A DNA stretch of 64,000 nt from the NCBI GenBank assembly GCA_013368445.1, contig JAACJO010000010.1, positions 1,426,001 to 1,490,000 on the forward strand. Direction: 5' to 3'. The notes under the pieces were generated by a model that was not told the DNA's origin, made no database searches, and saw only the letters and a program-made list of their open reading frames with translations. This document shows positions 11,480-19,794 of the stretch, one piece after another (within the stretch, counting starts at the first letter, position 1; every line of letters starts with the position of its first letter). This stretch comes from Leucocoprinus leucothites. Lineage: Eukaryota; Basidiomycota; Agaricomycetes; Agaricales; Agaricaceae. A program made the position numbers and the translations under genes.

Positions 11480-11705
11480 TGTTAGAATGTAAAATGATAG
11501 AGAGTAGAGGATGATAAGAGAGTAGAGGAAAGCTCAGACACTGACACTGACACACACACAAAAGTGGGGAAGAAGATAATTGATTGGGAGGCTGAGGCCC
11601 TCCTTATATACCTAGCTACATGGTCTGTGCGCAGTATGGTCATGTGACTACAACTATCCCCATTTAGACAAAGGGGGTGAGGCTGAAGCTGGTCATAATC
11701 TAACA
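11480..11705. mobile_element. Solo LTR, 226 bp
   Basis: Ends are TGTTAGA...TCTAACA, a perfect 7-bp inverted repeat in the TG...CA style, flanked by a 5-bp duplication. No coding sequence is present, and a TTATATA motif lies near 11602. Its sequence differs from the 302-bp copia LTR, so it belongs to another LTR family. It disrupts the RNase H region of B-1 ORF2. A solo LTR is left after recombination between the two LTRs of a full element. Confidence 0.85.
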
Positions 11706-12273
11706 CATGTATCATCTCTTGATTTAGTTTTCTCTTCTTCTTCCGATCATAATTGTATTTTGGTTGTTACTGATGCTTCTGTTCCACTTGTAGGTTCCCT
11801 TCAGGCGGTTTCGGCGGCACATCTTTATCGCGGCGGATGGCAAGTGTCCCATGCAAAGCAGGCTAGTGGTCAAGCGTTGTCTACTGATGCCGAGCTCTAT
11901 TCTATTCGCATTGGCATCGCCAAGGCCATTTCCCTTCAGTGTGACCACATCATCCTCATCACCGATTGTCTCCCAGCAGCCAAGCTGGCAGTCGATCCCT
12001 CTATACACTCGAGCCAATCACACTCCATCCAAGTCTGCCGACTCCTATCTGACTGGCTCATGGCCAAACCTTCTCGTTCTATTGACTTCTGGAATGTCCC
12101 TTCCAAATGGCGCTAGAAGCCCTACCTTTAAAGTCCACAATGACATCACTTCCACATGCATACACGCCCCCTCTCGATTAGGAGCTACTCTCGATTTCTT
12201 GCGACACAAAATCACCAACGACTGCCGGAAATCCTGGGAGTCCACTTTCTGGAAGAAGAAGTACCGTGGCAGT

Positions 12274-12286
12274 GGTTTCCTTCTTT
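12274..12286. repeat. Target-site duplication of A-2 (left copy)
   Basis: GGTTTCCTTCTTT recurs at 14612..14624. The uninterrupted relative B-3 has one copy of this region (near 22116), confirming the insertion point in ORF2. Confidence 0.92.
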
Positions 12287-12318
12287 TTTTTTTTTTTTTT
12301 TTTTTTTTAATCAAGTGG

Positions 12319-12333
12319 GACCCCAGAGGGGTC
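12319..12333 (-). promoter_or_regulatory. 3'-terminal hairpin of A-2
   Basis: GACCCC-AGA-GGGGTC, a 6-bp stem just before the poly(A). The outer pairs are lost here by a C to G change next to the stem. Confidence 0.65.
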
Positions 12334-12606
12334 GCCAATTTATAACGCGGTGCGTGATAGCAGTCCGCGCCCGACTATCTACTACATGGAACCGATACCG
12401 CTACCGACTACACAAGAGTAAACAACCGGGAATATATAATAGTCCTGTCCGAGACAATACACGAAACGACAGCAGAAGGGGGCTAGGTATGTGACAAAAT
12501 ACAAAGAATGAAACATATACCGATATCACTGCATCTGATGGCAGACCTTGTGGTTGGTGGGAGCCCACCCGGCAACCGGCGATGGGTGGGGGACGATGCG
12601 TTGACA

Positions 12607-12624
12607 CTAGGGAGCTCCCCCTAG
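12607..12624 (-). promoter_or_regulatory. Stop-codon hairpin of A-2
   Basis: CTAGGG-(6 nt)-CCCTAG with the ORF1 stop TAG inside the 5' arm. Confidence 0.65.
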
Positions 12625-14525
12625 GCCCGGGGCCGACCAGCGGAACCAGAATGACTTTGCAGCCAATCCTGATCAAACCGGTGGCGCCAGAACGCGCACT
12701 TGTGGTCAGTAGCAGCATGTTCCTTGCCGCAATTGACGCACTTGATATGGGGACAGGGATCCCCAGCGGGTGTAGGCTGAATGGGGGGGTTGGTCTTTGG
12801 CGATCCCTTACAGCAGGAGGTAGTGCGGTGATTCTCGGACCAATGTGGCCCACCGCATTGTGAACACCTGAGCGCACGGTTGCGACAGGTGGTGGTAGTG
12901 TGGCCCCATCGCCAGCATCGTTGACACTGGGGGGTCCCGGGATGAGTGCGTGCGGCCTTGATCATGGACTGCATGCCGTTGAAGTTGAGGTATTTGCTGA
13001 CCAGGCGCTTGGCGTTAGCACCGGACTGAGAATCCCAAAGGTCGACCCAGATGGTGGCAGTGTCGGCTTTGGCGGAGTTGTGCATGATGCGCACAGAGGA
13101 TACGATAGCGAATGTCTCCTTGAAGGGAGACAGACGCATACGGTCGGTGACATGTTGCGGAGTGGTGCGAATGCCACTCGTGTAGTAAGGGACGTCCAGG
13201 ATCTTGAGGTAAGACCTGGACCTGGGGCGCTTGGTCTTCAGCTCAAACGGGGCGGTGAAGGCTGAAGAAAGGGAGGATTCGATCACTGATGCATCGGCAT
13301 CAGTGGCGACGGAGTTGGTGTACAACAAGATGGTGTCGTACGCCCGAGCAATGTTCTCGACGCGAAGTGAGCTCTTCGCGCGAGTGAGGGAATCATTGAG
13401 AAGGTGCATGGCCTTATGGTGGAGGTAGGTGATGTCACTGGAACTGCCAGTGAAATCGAGGAAGAGTTGACGTCGGGTGGGGCCCGACGTGGTCATGCGG
13501 GGCTTCTTTGCAGAAGGCGCATCAGCGAGGGTGGCCTGATGCATCGCGGCAACATGATCAGGCTCGAGAGTGGGGTGGGACTGGGCAAGCTTGATGAGCG
13601 CTGCCGCAGATGCCGGGGTACGGGCTACCTCGGCGAACAACTTCTTAGCCGCCGAGGGAGGGATGGGCGCTCGACGGGCTTGGCCATCAGGCCTAACCTT
13701 AGGAGCGGGGGGCGCCTGAGTGGGCGCTTTGCCACTAGCGCGGGCCTTTGCAGGCGCTGGCTTGGGCGGTAGGGAGGGATGGGCCGGGGCGGGCCGACGA
13801 TCCGGGGGGGGCAGGGTGGGCACCTTGGGAGAACCCATGTTGATATCATGTGGACCTGCTGAGTCAGCGGATCCATGGGTCGCCTCGTGGACGATGCACG
13901 TTGCTTTAGGGCTGGTCTCGGGCAGCCCACACTTGCACCCGAGGTCGTACATTACATCCCCGAAATCGGTCAGCCCGCGAGAGCTGAGCGAGTGCGAGGA
14001 GAGGGGGGTGCCATCGAGTTCCAGCTCGTCGACGATGACAAAGGCCGCCTTAGCCAGGCAAGTGACAGCCGCGGAAGCATCCTCCTCTGCGATGGAGGAG
14101 TGGGATTCGGCACAATCCTCAAGCCACTTGAGGAATGTCCGGAGGCTGGAGAGAGCGCGCTTTGGGGTGAGCTCCTTCTTCTTTCCCTTGGAGGAGGTCA
14201 CTGATTCGGGCACAGCAGGGGGAGCGTCGACAGGGTAGAAGGTGGTTCCACCGGCTGTGAAGGGTTTGAGTGGCGACAGAACGTCAGCCACTGGAGGAGC
14301 AACCGATGGCGACGGAACGTCAGCGGTCGGTTGGGAGGGGCCAGGCGACGAAACGTCAGCCTGGGGGGGACCGAAGAACCCACGCATGTTGAGTGGGTTG
14401 TCGTAGGGGTTGAGGTGGTCGTCTTCGGCCATCTCGGCGATGTTGAGCTCGTCGTCAGAGATGGCGGACTCGGATTCGAACGCGGCAAACTGGTTGGCAG
14501 TAGCTTTAGACTTGCACCTACCCAT
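12621..14525 (-). CDS. Intact ORF1 (Gag-like zinc-knuckle protein) of A-2, 634 aa
   Basis: A LINE ORF1 protein starting MGRCKSKATANQ. A basic N-terminus and acidic segment (DELNIAEMAEDDHLNPYDNP) lead into a Pro/Ser-rich linker with ADV-S-P repeats. An alanine-rich helix-prone part (residues about 130-200) follows, then HGSADSAGPHDINMGSPK, then a conserved domain from KKPRMTTSGPTRRQLFLDFTG to IWVDLWDSQSGANAKRLV. Knuckles are CQRCWRWGHTTTTC, CSQCGGPHWSENH and CVNCGKEHAATDHKC. It aligns in the conserved domain and knuckles with ORF1 of family B. No stop or frameshift is seen. Expected role: RNA binding and particle formation; activity in this copy is unproven. Confidence 0.9.
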   Translation of the reverse strand: MGRCKSKATANQFAAFESESAISDDELNIAEMAEDDHLNPYDNPLNMRGFFGPPQADVSSPGPSQPTADVPSPSVAPPVADVLSPLKPFTAGGTTFYPVDAPPAVPESVTSSKGKKKELTPKRALSSLRTFLKWLEDCAESHSSIAEEDASAAVTCLAKAAFVIVDELELDGTPLSSHSLSSRGLTDFGDVMYDLGCKCGLPETSPKATCIVHEATHGSADSAGPHDINMGSPKVPTLPPPDRRPAPAHPSLPPKPAPAKARASGKAPTQAPPAPKVRPDGQARRAPIPPSAAKKLFAEVARTPASAAALIKLAQSHPTLEPDHVAAMHQATLADAPSAKKPRMTTSGPTRRQLFLDFTGSSSDITYLHHKAMHLLNDSLTRAKSSLRVENIARAYDTILLYTNSVATDADASVIESSLSSAFTAPFELKTKRPRSRSYLKILDVPYYTSGIRTTPQHVTDRMRLSPFKETFAIVSSVRIMHNSAKADTATIWVDLWDSQSGANAKRLVSKYLNFNGMQSMIKAARTHPGTPQCQRCWRWGHTTTTCRNRALRCSQCGGPHWSENHRTTSCCKGSPKTNPPIQPTPAGDPCPHIKCVNCGKEHAATDHKCAFWRHRFDQDWLQSHSGSAGRPRA

Positions 14526-15205
14526 ATTACTGTAGATAGATGATGTAAGAATGCCTCAGAACAAACACTAACTTTCGATGGTGGTGGTAAGAGGACAAGG
14601 AGGGGCTGAGCGGTTTCCTTCTTTCAAAAAAGAATTGCAAGTTCCTCAACCCCACTTACGTCAAGGGAGGCACCTGGCTTCCCTTAGCCAATGAATCACC
14701 ATCATTATGTGTGCATATGTCCCGCGCCATCCTCAATCATGCTCCTATTGGAGCTTATTGTGAGAGGTTCTTCCCCCTCGAGCCCAAGTCCTGTCATTGT
14801 GGCCATCGCCTGGAAACACGACATCATATCCTGTGTTATTGTCCCCTCTATCCCTTCCGCACTCAATGGGTTCAATGCGCTTTCCCTCAGTATAAGTTCC
14901 TTGTCGAGTTCTTGAAAAAGAACCCGGCCACCTTTGCCTTTACCAATCATGACACGCGTCCACCGCCGCCTCAAGCTCCTGTGCCCGCCGAACCAAATGA
15001 AGGTGAACTATATTCTTTCATCTCATCTCTTTTCTTTTCCTTTGAGAATGATCTCTGTGTATGACACCTCGTTCTATAGTCTCCTTCGAGTCTTATCTAT
15101 GTTACTAGACTAATCGTGTATAGTCTCTGTCTTAAGTGGTCTTCAACCGCTTCATGTACCCCAGCTTGCTGTAGTGTACTGTCTGTTTGTAATATTTAGT
15201 TGAAA

Positions 15206-15269
15206 GCGGACTGCGATCAAGCACCGCTATATAAATTCATTGATTTAAAAAAAAAAAAAAAAAAAAAAA
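15206..15269 (+). other. 3' tail of family B (B-1)
   Basis: GCGGACTGC...CACCGC, then TATATAAATT, TTGATTT and poly(A). The same order of blocks ends every family A copy that keeps its tail, but B lacks the extra GCGACCCC hairpin. B-3 has the equivalent at 22706..22765. Confidence 0.8.
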
Positions 15270-15718
15270 GGGATGTTGATGAAGTTTGTTGAAAGAAAAT
15301 TGATCGCCGATGAGGACGAGTCAGAGTATATGTTAAGTAGATGAATATAGTTACCCTGGTTGAATAGACCCAAGATTTGTATATCGCGGTGGTTTACCCA
15401 CTCTTGTTGAAGAATGGGTCTCATGTGAAGTAGACGTCTGTGAACATAAGTCAGAGTACGGGGTCGGGGTTCGTTAGGCTTGGTAGGGCGAACCATACAC
15501 AGCCATTCAGGGTGAATAGGAGCACCTATGACATCATCCCCTTCAGGGTTAGTCATAGAAGGTGCTTTACGAATATGATTCCATGGAGGTTCCTGTAGAA
15601 AAATGATTTCGAAGTCCAGCTTTTTGGACTCGAGTATAGTATCAACCAAGACATAAGAGCGTCCCACGTTTTGCGAATAGATAGGAACAGAAGAGATGGG
15701 TTTGTTCTTACCCGTCAT
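15270..15718 (-). pseudogene. ORF2 start of B-2
   Basis: Starts MTGKNKPISSVPIYSQNVG at 15718, two bases after the ORF1 TAA. It contains the endonuclease glutamate motif FLQEPPWNHIRK and reads open to the B-1 insertion, continuing at 1538. The ATG retained here supports the same position being the true ORF2 start in B-1, where it has mutated to ATA. Confidence 0.87.
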
Positions 15719-15720
15719 AT

Positions 15721-18434
15721 TTAAACAGCAACTCTGCCACTGGAGCGATTGGAATTGGTGCGAACGGCACGTGCAGTGCGTGATTTGGCGGCTTTGGTAG
15801 AATGCCAGGTTCGGTCGAACCTGTTCCTCCAGAATGGACATTTTATGTCATTTGCGTGATGGTTGCCTTTACAGTTAAGGCATTTGAAATTCTCAAGATG
15901 AGGACATGGGATGCCCTCAGGAGTGGCATCACGGAGGGGATTGGATTTGGGGTTGGCCTTACAACACCAGGCCATGGATCGATGGTTTTCAATGCGATGA
16001 GGGCCACCGCAAATTTGGCAGCGTGCGCCAAGGGTGCGACACGCATGAGTGGGATGACCCCAATGCCAGCAGTTCTTGCATTGTGCAATGCCGGGGTGCA
16101 TGCTGGTAGTACAGATTGTTCCGATATGTCGGCCAAAATTAATAGTACGGTTGACCAACATCTTGGCCTTAGTACCATTTTGGGAGTCCCAAATGTCGAA
16201 CCATATGACAGCTGTGTCTGACTTTGGGGAGGCTTTCATGACACGAGGTCGGACGGCAAGAATAACATTTTTGAACAAAGATGATTGTCCGAGGGCTTGT
16301 TCAACAAATGCGGGAGAAAGGGGGTTGGAAGAGTTGGCTGTCCAATAAGGGACGCCGACGATTTTAAGAAATGATTTAGATTGTGGGAGATGGGGCTCTA
16401 CAGGAATGGCGTCTCCTAGTTGCCAGGCTTTCTTGAGCCAGGATTTGATGGTTTCCATGTCGGCGGGGGAGGCAACACCTGAGGTAGCAATGGATATGCC
16501 ATTATACGATTCGCAGACTGATTCTACGCGAAGTTTGGATTGAGCGGCGGTAAGCCCACGGTTACAAAATTCAGCTGCCTTATTGAAGTCTTTAATTCGG
16601 TCAGCAATAATGTTCCCTTCAAAAGGGATGAGGACTTGACGACGGGTGGGCCCGTGCATGGTCATTTTGGGTTTAGCGCGTGGGGTGCTTGTGGATGAAG
16701 GTTCGGGCGTTCCAGGTTGTGCGCCACCAAAACCTGCCTTGTACATAGCAAGGACTTTGTCATACGATAATTCAGGGAAGGCGAGTATCATTTCTTGCAA
16801 CTTATCCCCATTGATGTTAGAAGAGGAGTTGGAAGAGGCAGTTGTCGGCTGAACACCCCATCGGGCGGCATCAGTGAACGACACATTCCTTTTGTTGAAA
16901 TGTTCCATAAGGGGTTTGGTGGATGCCTTACGGTCAGGAGAGGGAATAGGAGGCAGCATGTCAGAGGTGCCCTTAGGGTTAGGTTTTGATGGCTGAGCCT
17001 GGCCATCATAGGAGGGACACCCAACTGAGCGCTCGAAGTTTCCATTCCCGTTCCTTGGGGTCATGTGATTGGAGGGTGGAGGGGGGGCCCGGGAAATATG
17101 GATAGGGTCGGCGGGTTTAGAAGACGTAAAGTCATTCTTAACCTTCAGGGAGCCTGACATGGACGAAACGTCATGTGTCTTACCAGAAGACGTAAAGTCA
17201 TTCTGGGGGAGGGGGAAGGTGCCCTCACCGGGAGGGGCTTGGTCGATGTTCATATGGTCATTGTCGATGCGAGCTGTAGGATTAGTTTGCCCAATGACAA
17301 TGCTGGGCGGGAATAGGGGGTTTGGATAGTAGATGGAGAAGGTTTACGTGCCTTTTTACCCTTCCCTTTACCCTTAGGAGGGGGGGAAGAATCCGTCATG
17401 GGGATGTCAGGAGGCAGGCTGTAGTAGTGCCTTAGCACATCAACGATGGTGAGACCACTTTCACCATTAATGGGAAGCCGGTCCTACCCTGTTTCGAACA
17501 TAGTGGTGAGTAAACAATAGATTGGTTCTCCCATTTGGGGAACCCTTGGATCTTTCCTTCCAGGCTGTAAGCCTAGCGCAGCACGATGCTTGAAGAAATT
17601 TGTAGCGTATTTAAGCGCCTCAAGCGCTTTGAAGGTCGCTTCACCGACAATGACAGTCTCTTTGGTGGCAGTATTTGATGGATCCTTAAGATCCGGTAGA
17701 TGAGGCTGTGCGGGCCTAGGCTCCCGCGGCTGTGCGGTGATGTCAGGTGTGACGTCATTAGAATCAGATGACCCGGCAAAAAAGGTAGCCGGAGTGCCAG
17801 TTGGTGCAGCATTTGCTGACTCAGCGGATCCATGAATCGCATGAGGCAATCTTGAGGTGGGTGGGGGTCCAAAGAACCAAGTGGTAGGTTCCCCGTTCAT
17901 GATAATCCCATCCTCTTGGTCGCTCCATGCATCCCCGCGAGAGTCCAAGTTTAGAGGATCAGGTTTGTTAAGCTCACCAAGAAATCCCTCACCGAATGGA
18001 CGAAAGGGAATGGGTGACTTGAAGCTGTCATATGCGCCTATCGATGCGGTTTTTAAGATGGCTTTGGGTGTGATATCCAGTCTTCGACGGACGTCACGAG
18101 CACGGGTTTGTGGAGGGGGAGTCCTAAGGGAAGAATGCGACGCTGCACGGGAAAGTACAGCATGTGCGGACATAGGGGAGGGAGGGGTTGAAGATTCAGA
18201 CGAGTCAGGATCGCTCTCACCACTTTCTTCTTCATCAGAACCGGCTCTAGATGGAGCGGCAGACTTGGCATCATCAAGGACAGAGTGTCTAGATGATTTG
18301 ATAGAAAGCGCGGGTGAATGCGAGCAGTCGCACTTGTAGGTTGAGACATGTGTTTCGGTGTCGGCGATGTTCATGGGGTCCGAAGACAGCGGAGGGGTAC
18401 CCTTAAGGTCCACCCAGTGTGATGGTGCAGTCAT
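15721..18434 (-). pseudogene. ORF1 of B-2
   Basis: Starts MTAPSHWVDLKGTPPLSS at 18434. N-terminal Ser/Asp-rich and proline-rich regions include AIHGSAESANAAPTG. TAG near 17484 replaces the tryptophan in ETGWDRL. A one-base loss in a C-run near 17315 shifts the frame, after which MNIDQAPPGEGT to the end is open. The C-terminal half has WFDIWDSQNGTKAKM and three knuckles (CKNCWHWGHPTHAC, CQICGGPHRIENH, CLNCKGNHHANDIKC). The natural stop TAA is at 15721. It is mostly complete but broken at two points. Confidence 0.88.
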
Positions 18435-18689
18435 ATTGGTAGAATTCATAGTCAATGTAGTATAAAACACTGTCAAAGGAATTGATGATGGTGGTTAGAG
18501 GGAAAGGAGGATGTGTCAGAGCAGCTACTTGAGCTGCTAAGCGTTCTTTCTTTGATGCACACATCCATGAAATTGCATCAACCAACAAGCGACCCTGGGA
18601 CCTTATGGAATGGGTAAAACAACGCAAACTCCCTGCCATTGAGGGTATCCACTATCAAGGACGACCTTGCAATGATCTTCCAGACCTAT

Positions 18690-18703
18690 GGAACGCACTC
18701 CAT
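18690..18703. repeat. Target-site duplication of A-3 (left copy)
   Basis: GGAACGCACTCCAT recurs at 19795..19808 in ORF2 of B-3. Confidence 0.92.
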
Positions 18704-18733
18704 TTTTTTTTTTTTTTTTTTTTTTAATCAAGT

Positions 18734-18752
18734 GCGACCCCGGAGGGGTCGC
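18734..18752 (-). promoter_or_regulatory. 3'-terminal hairpin of A-3
   Basis: Perfect 8-bp stem GCGACCCC/GGGGTCGC with a 3-nt loop, directly before the poly(A). Confidence 0.7.
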
Positions 18753-19026
18753 CAATTTATAACGCGGTGTGCGATAGCAGTCCGCACCCGACTATCTACT
18801 ACAGGGAACCAATACCGCTACCGACTACGCAAGAGTAAACAACCGGGAATATATAATAGTCCTGTCCGAGACAATACACGAATCGACAGCAGAAGGGGGG
18901 CTAGGCATGTAACAAAAATACAAAGAAGTGAGACATATACCGATATCACTGCATCTGACGGCAGGCCTTGTGGTTGGTGGGAGCCCATCTGGCGACCGGC
19001 GATGGATGGGGGACGATGCGTTGACA

Positions 19027-19044
19027 CTAGGGAGCTCCCCCTAG
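19027..19044 (-). promoter_or_regulatory. Stop-codon hairpin of A-3
   Basis: CTAGGG/CCCTAG arms enclosing the TAG at 19041. Confidence 0.65.
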
Positions 19045-19794
19045 GCCTGGGGCCGACCAGCGGAACCAGAATGACTTTGCAGCCAATCCCGATCAAACCG
19101 GTGGCGCCAGAACGCGCACTTGCGGTCAGTAGCAGCATGTTCCTTGCCACAATTGACACACTTGATATGGGGACAGGGTTCCCCAGCAGGTGTGGGCTGA
19201 ATGGGGGGGTTGGCCTTCGGCGATCCCTTACAGCAGGAGGAAGTGGTGCGGTGATTCTCGGACCGATGTGGCCCACCGCATTGTGAACACCTGAGCGCAC
19301 GGTTGCGACAAGTGGTGGTAGTGTGGCCCCAACGCCAGCATTGTTGACACTGGGGGGTCCCGGGGTGAGCGCGCGCGGCCTTGATCATAGACTGCATGCC
19401 GTCGAAGTTGAGGTATTTGCCGACCAGGCGCTTGGCGTTAGCGCCGGACTGAGAATCCCAAAGGTCGACCCAAATGGTGGCGGTGTCGGCTTTGGCGGAG
19501 TTGTGCATGATGCGCACAGAGGATACGTTAGCGAATGTCTCCTTGAAGGGAGACAGACGCATATGGTCAGTGATGTGTTGCGGAGTGGTGTGGATGCCAC
19601 TCGTGTAGTAAGGGACGTCCAGGATCTTGAGGTAAGACCTGGACCTGGGGCGTTTGGTCTTCAGCTCAAACAGGGCAGTGAAGGCTGAAGAGAGGGAAGA
19701 TTCGATTACTAATGCATCAGCATCAGTGGCGACAGAGTTGGTGTACAACGAAATGGTGTCATACGCCCGAGCAATGTTCTCGACACGGAGTGAG
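19041..19794 (-). pseudogene. ORF1 C-terminal fragment of A-3
   Basis: Open from SLRVENIARAYDTISLYTNS through IWVDLWDSQSGANAKRLVGKY to the three knuckles CQQCWRWGHTTTTC, CSQCGGPHRSENH and CVNCGKEHAATDRKC. About 250 residues are free of stops. The N-terminal 60% is missing by truncation. Confidence 0.87.

Larger units (their letters stand above)
12284..14605 (-). mobile_element. A-2: complete ORF1-only LINE
   Basis: About 2.3 kb reading leftward. It has a 5' end at 14605, a 5'UTR, one uninterrupted ORF1, a 3'UTR of about 310 nt and a poly(A), seen as T at 12284..12308. There is no ORF2. Six extra bases separate the 5' end from the target duplication, as happens in target-primed insertion. It is the best complete example of family A with tail type 1 in its original context. 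Confidence 0.93.
8544..15064 (+). pseudogene. ORF2 (endonuclease-RT-RNase H) of B-1, interrupted
   Basis: With insertions removed this is an ORF2 of about 1,315 codons. Motifs: endonuclease FLQEPPWN (about residue 39), GGDFNC (about 155) and SDHAPL (about 235); RT AFDITQFFPSLN (about 583), GQGSALSPILSALY (about 646) and SFVNDGLCIS (about 682); RNase H VVTDASVPLVG (about 997) and ILITDCLPAAKLA; C-terminal CHCGHRLETRHHILCYCP (about 1227). The start codon is ATA (8544..8546) where B-2, B-5 and B-6 have ATG. The catalytic FVDD is FVND (AAT at 10596..10598). TAG at 12114..12116 replaces a tryptophan codon. A solo LTR and A-2 split the RNase H region. Apart from these changes the frame is well preserved. 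Confidence 0.92.
1536..15269 (+). mobile_element. B-1: 5'-truncated family B LINE, itself split by three insertions
   Basis: This copy starts inside ORF1 (CGCATGAACATTGACC), runs through ORF2 and its 3'UTR, and ends in a poly(A) of about 23 nt at 15247..15269. It is interrupted by the copia element (1712..7173), a solo LTR (11480..11705) and A-2 (12284..14605), each with its own target duplication. Removing these restores a continuous ORF1-ORF2 arrangement of the family B type. 5' truncation is typical of LINE insertion. Confidence 0.93.
15270..18511 (-). mobile_element. B-2, 5'-side segment (ORF1 and ORF2 start)
   Basis: The right half of the minus-strand copy split by B-1. It includes the family B 5' end near 18511 (reverse complement CCTTTCCCTCTAACCACCAT), the 5'UTR, all of ORF1 and the first 150 codons of ORF2. 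It lies against B-3 at about 18516, and B-3 may be its host. Confidence 0.9.
18704..19794 (-). mobile_element. A-3: 5'-truncated ORF1-only LINE, tail type 1
   Basis: Poly(A) is seen as T at 18704..18725, followed by the 3'UTR and the C-terminal 250 codons of ORF1. It stops abruptly at the target duplication, a classic 5' truncation. Confidence 0.92.

Noticed and set aside
11480..11705. The 226-bp insert could be a MITE (short DNA transposon) because it has a 7-bp terminal inverted repeat.
   Set aside because: TG...CA ends, a 5-bp duplication, and the same TGTTAGA terminus as the other LTRs in the window fit a solo LTR better.
12283..12308. Long T and A runs as microsatellites or promoters.
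   Set aside because: Each lies at a LINE 3' end beside a target duplication or tail hairpin, so they are poly(A) tails.
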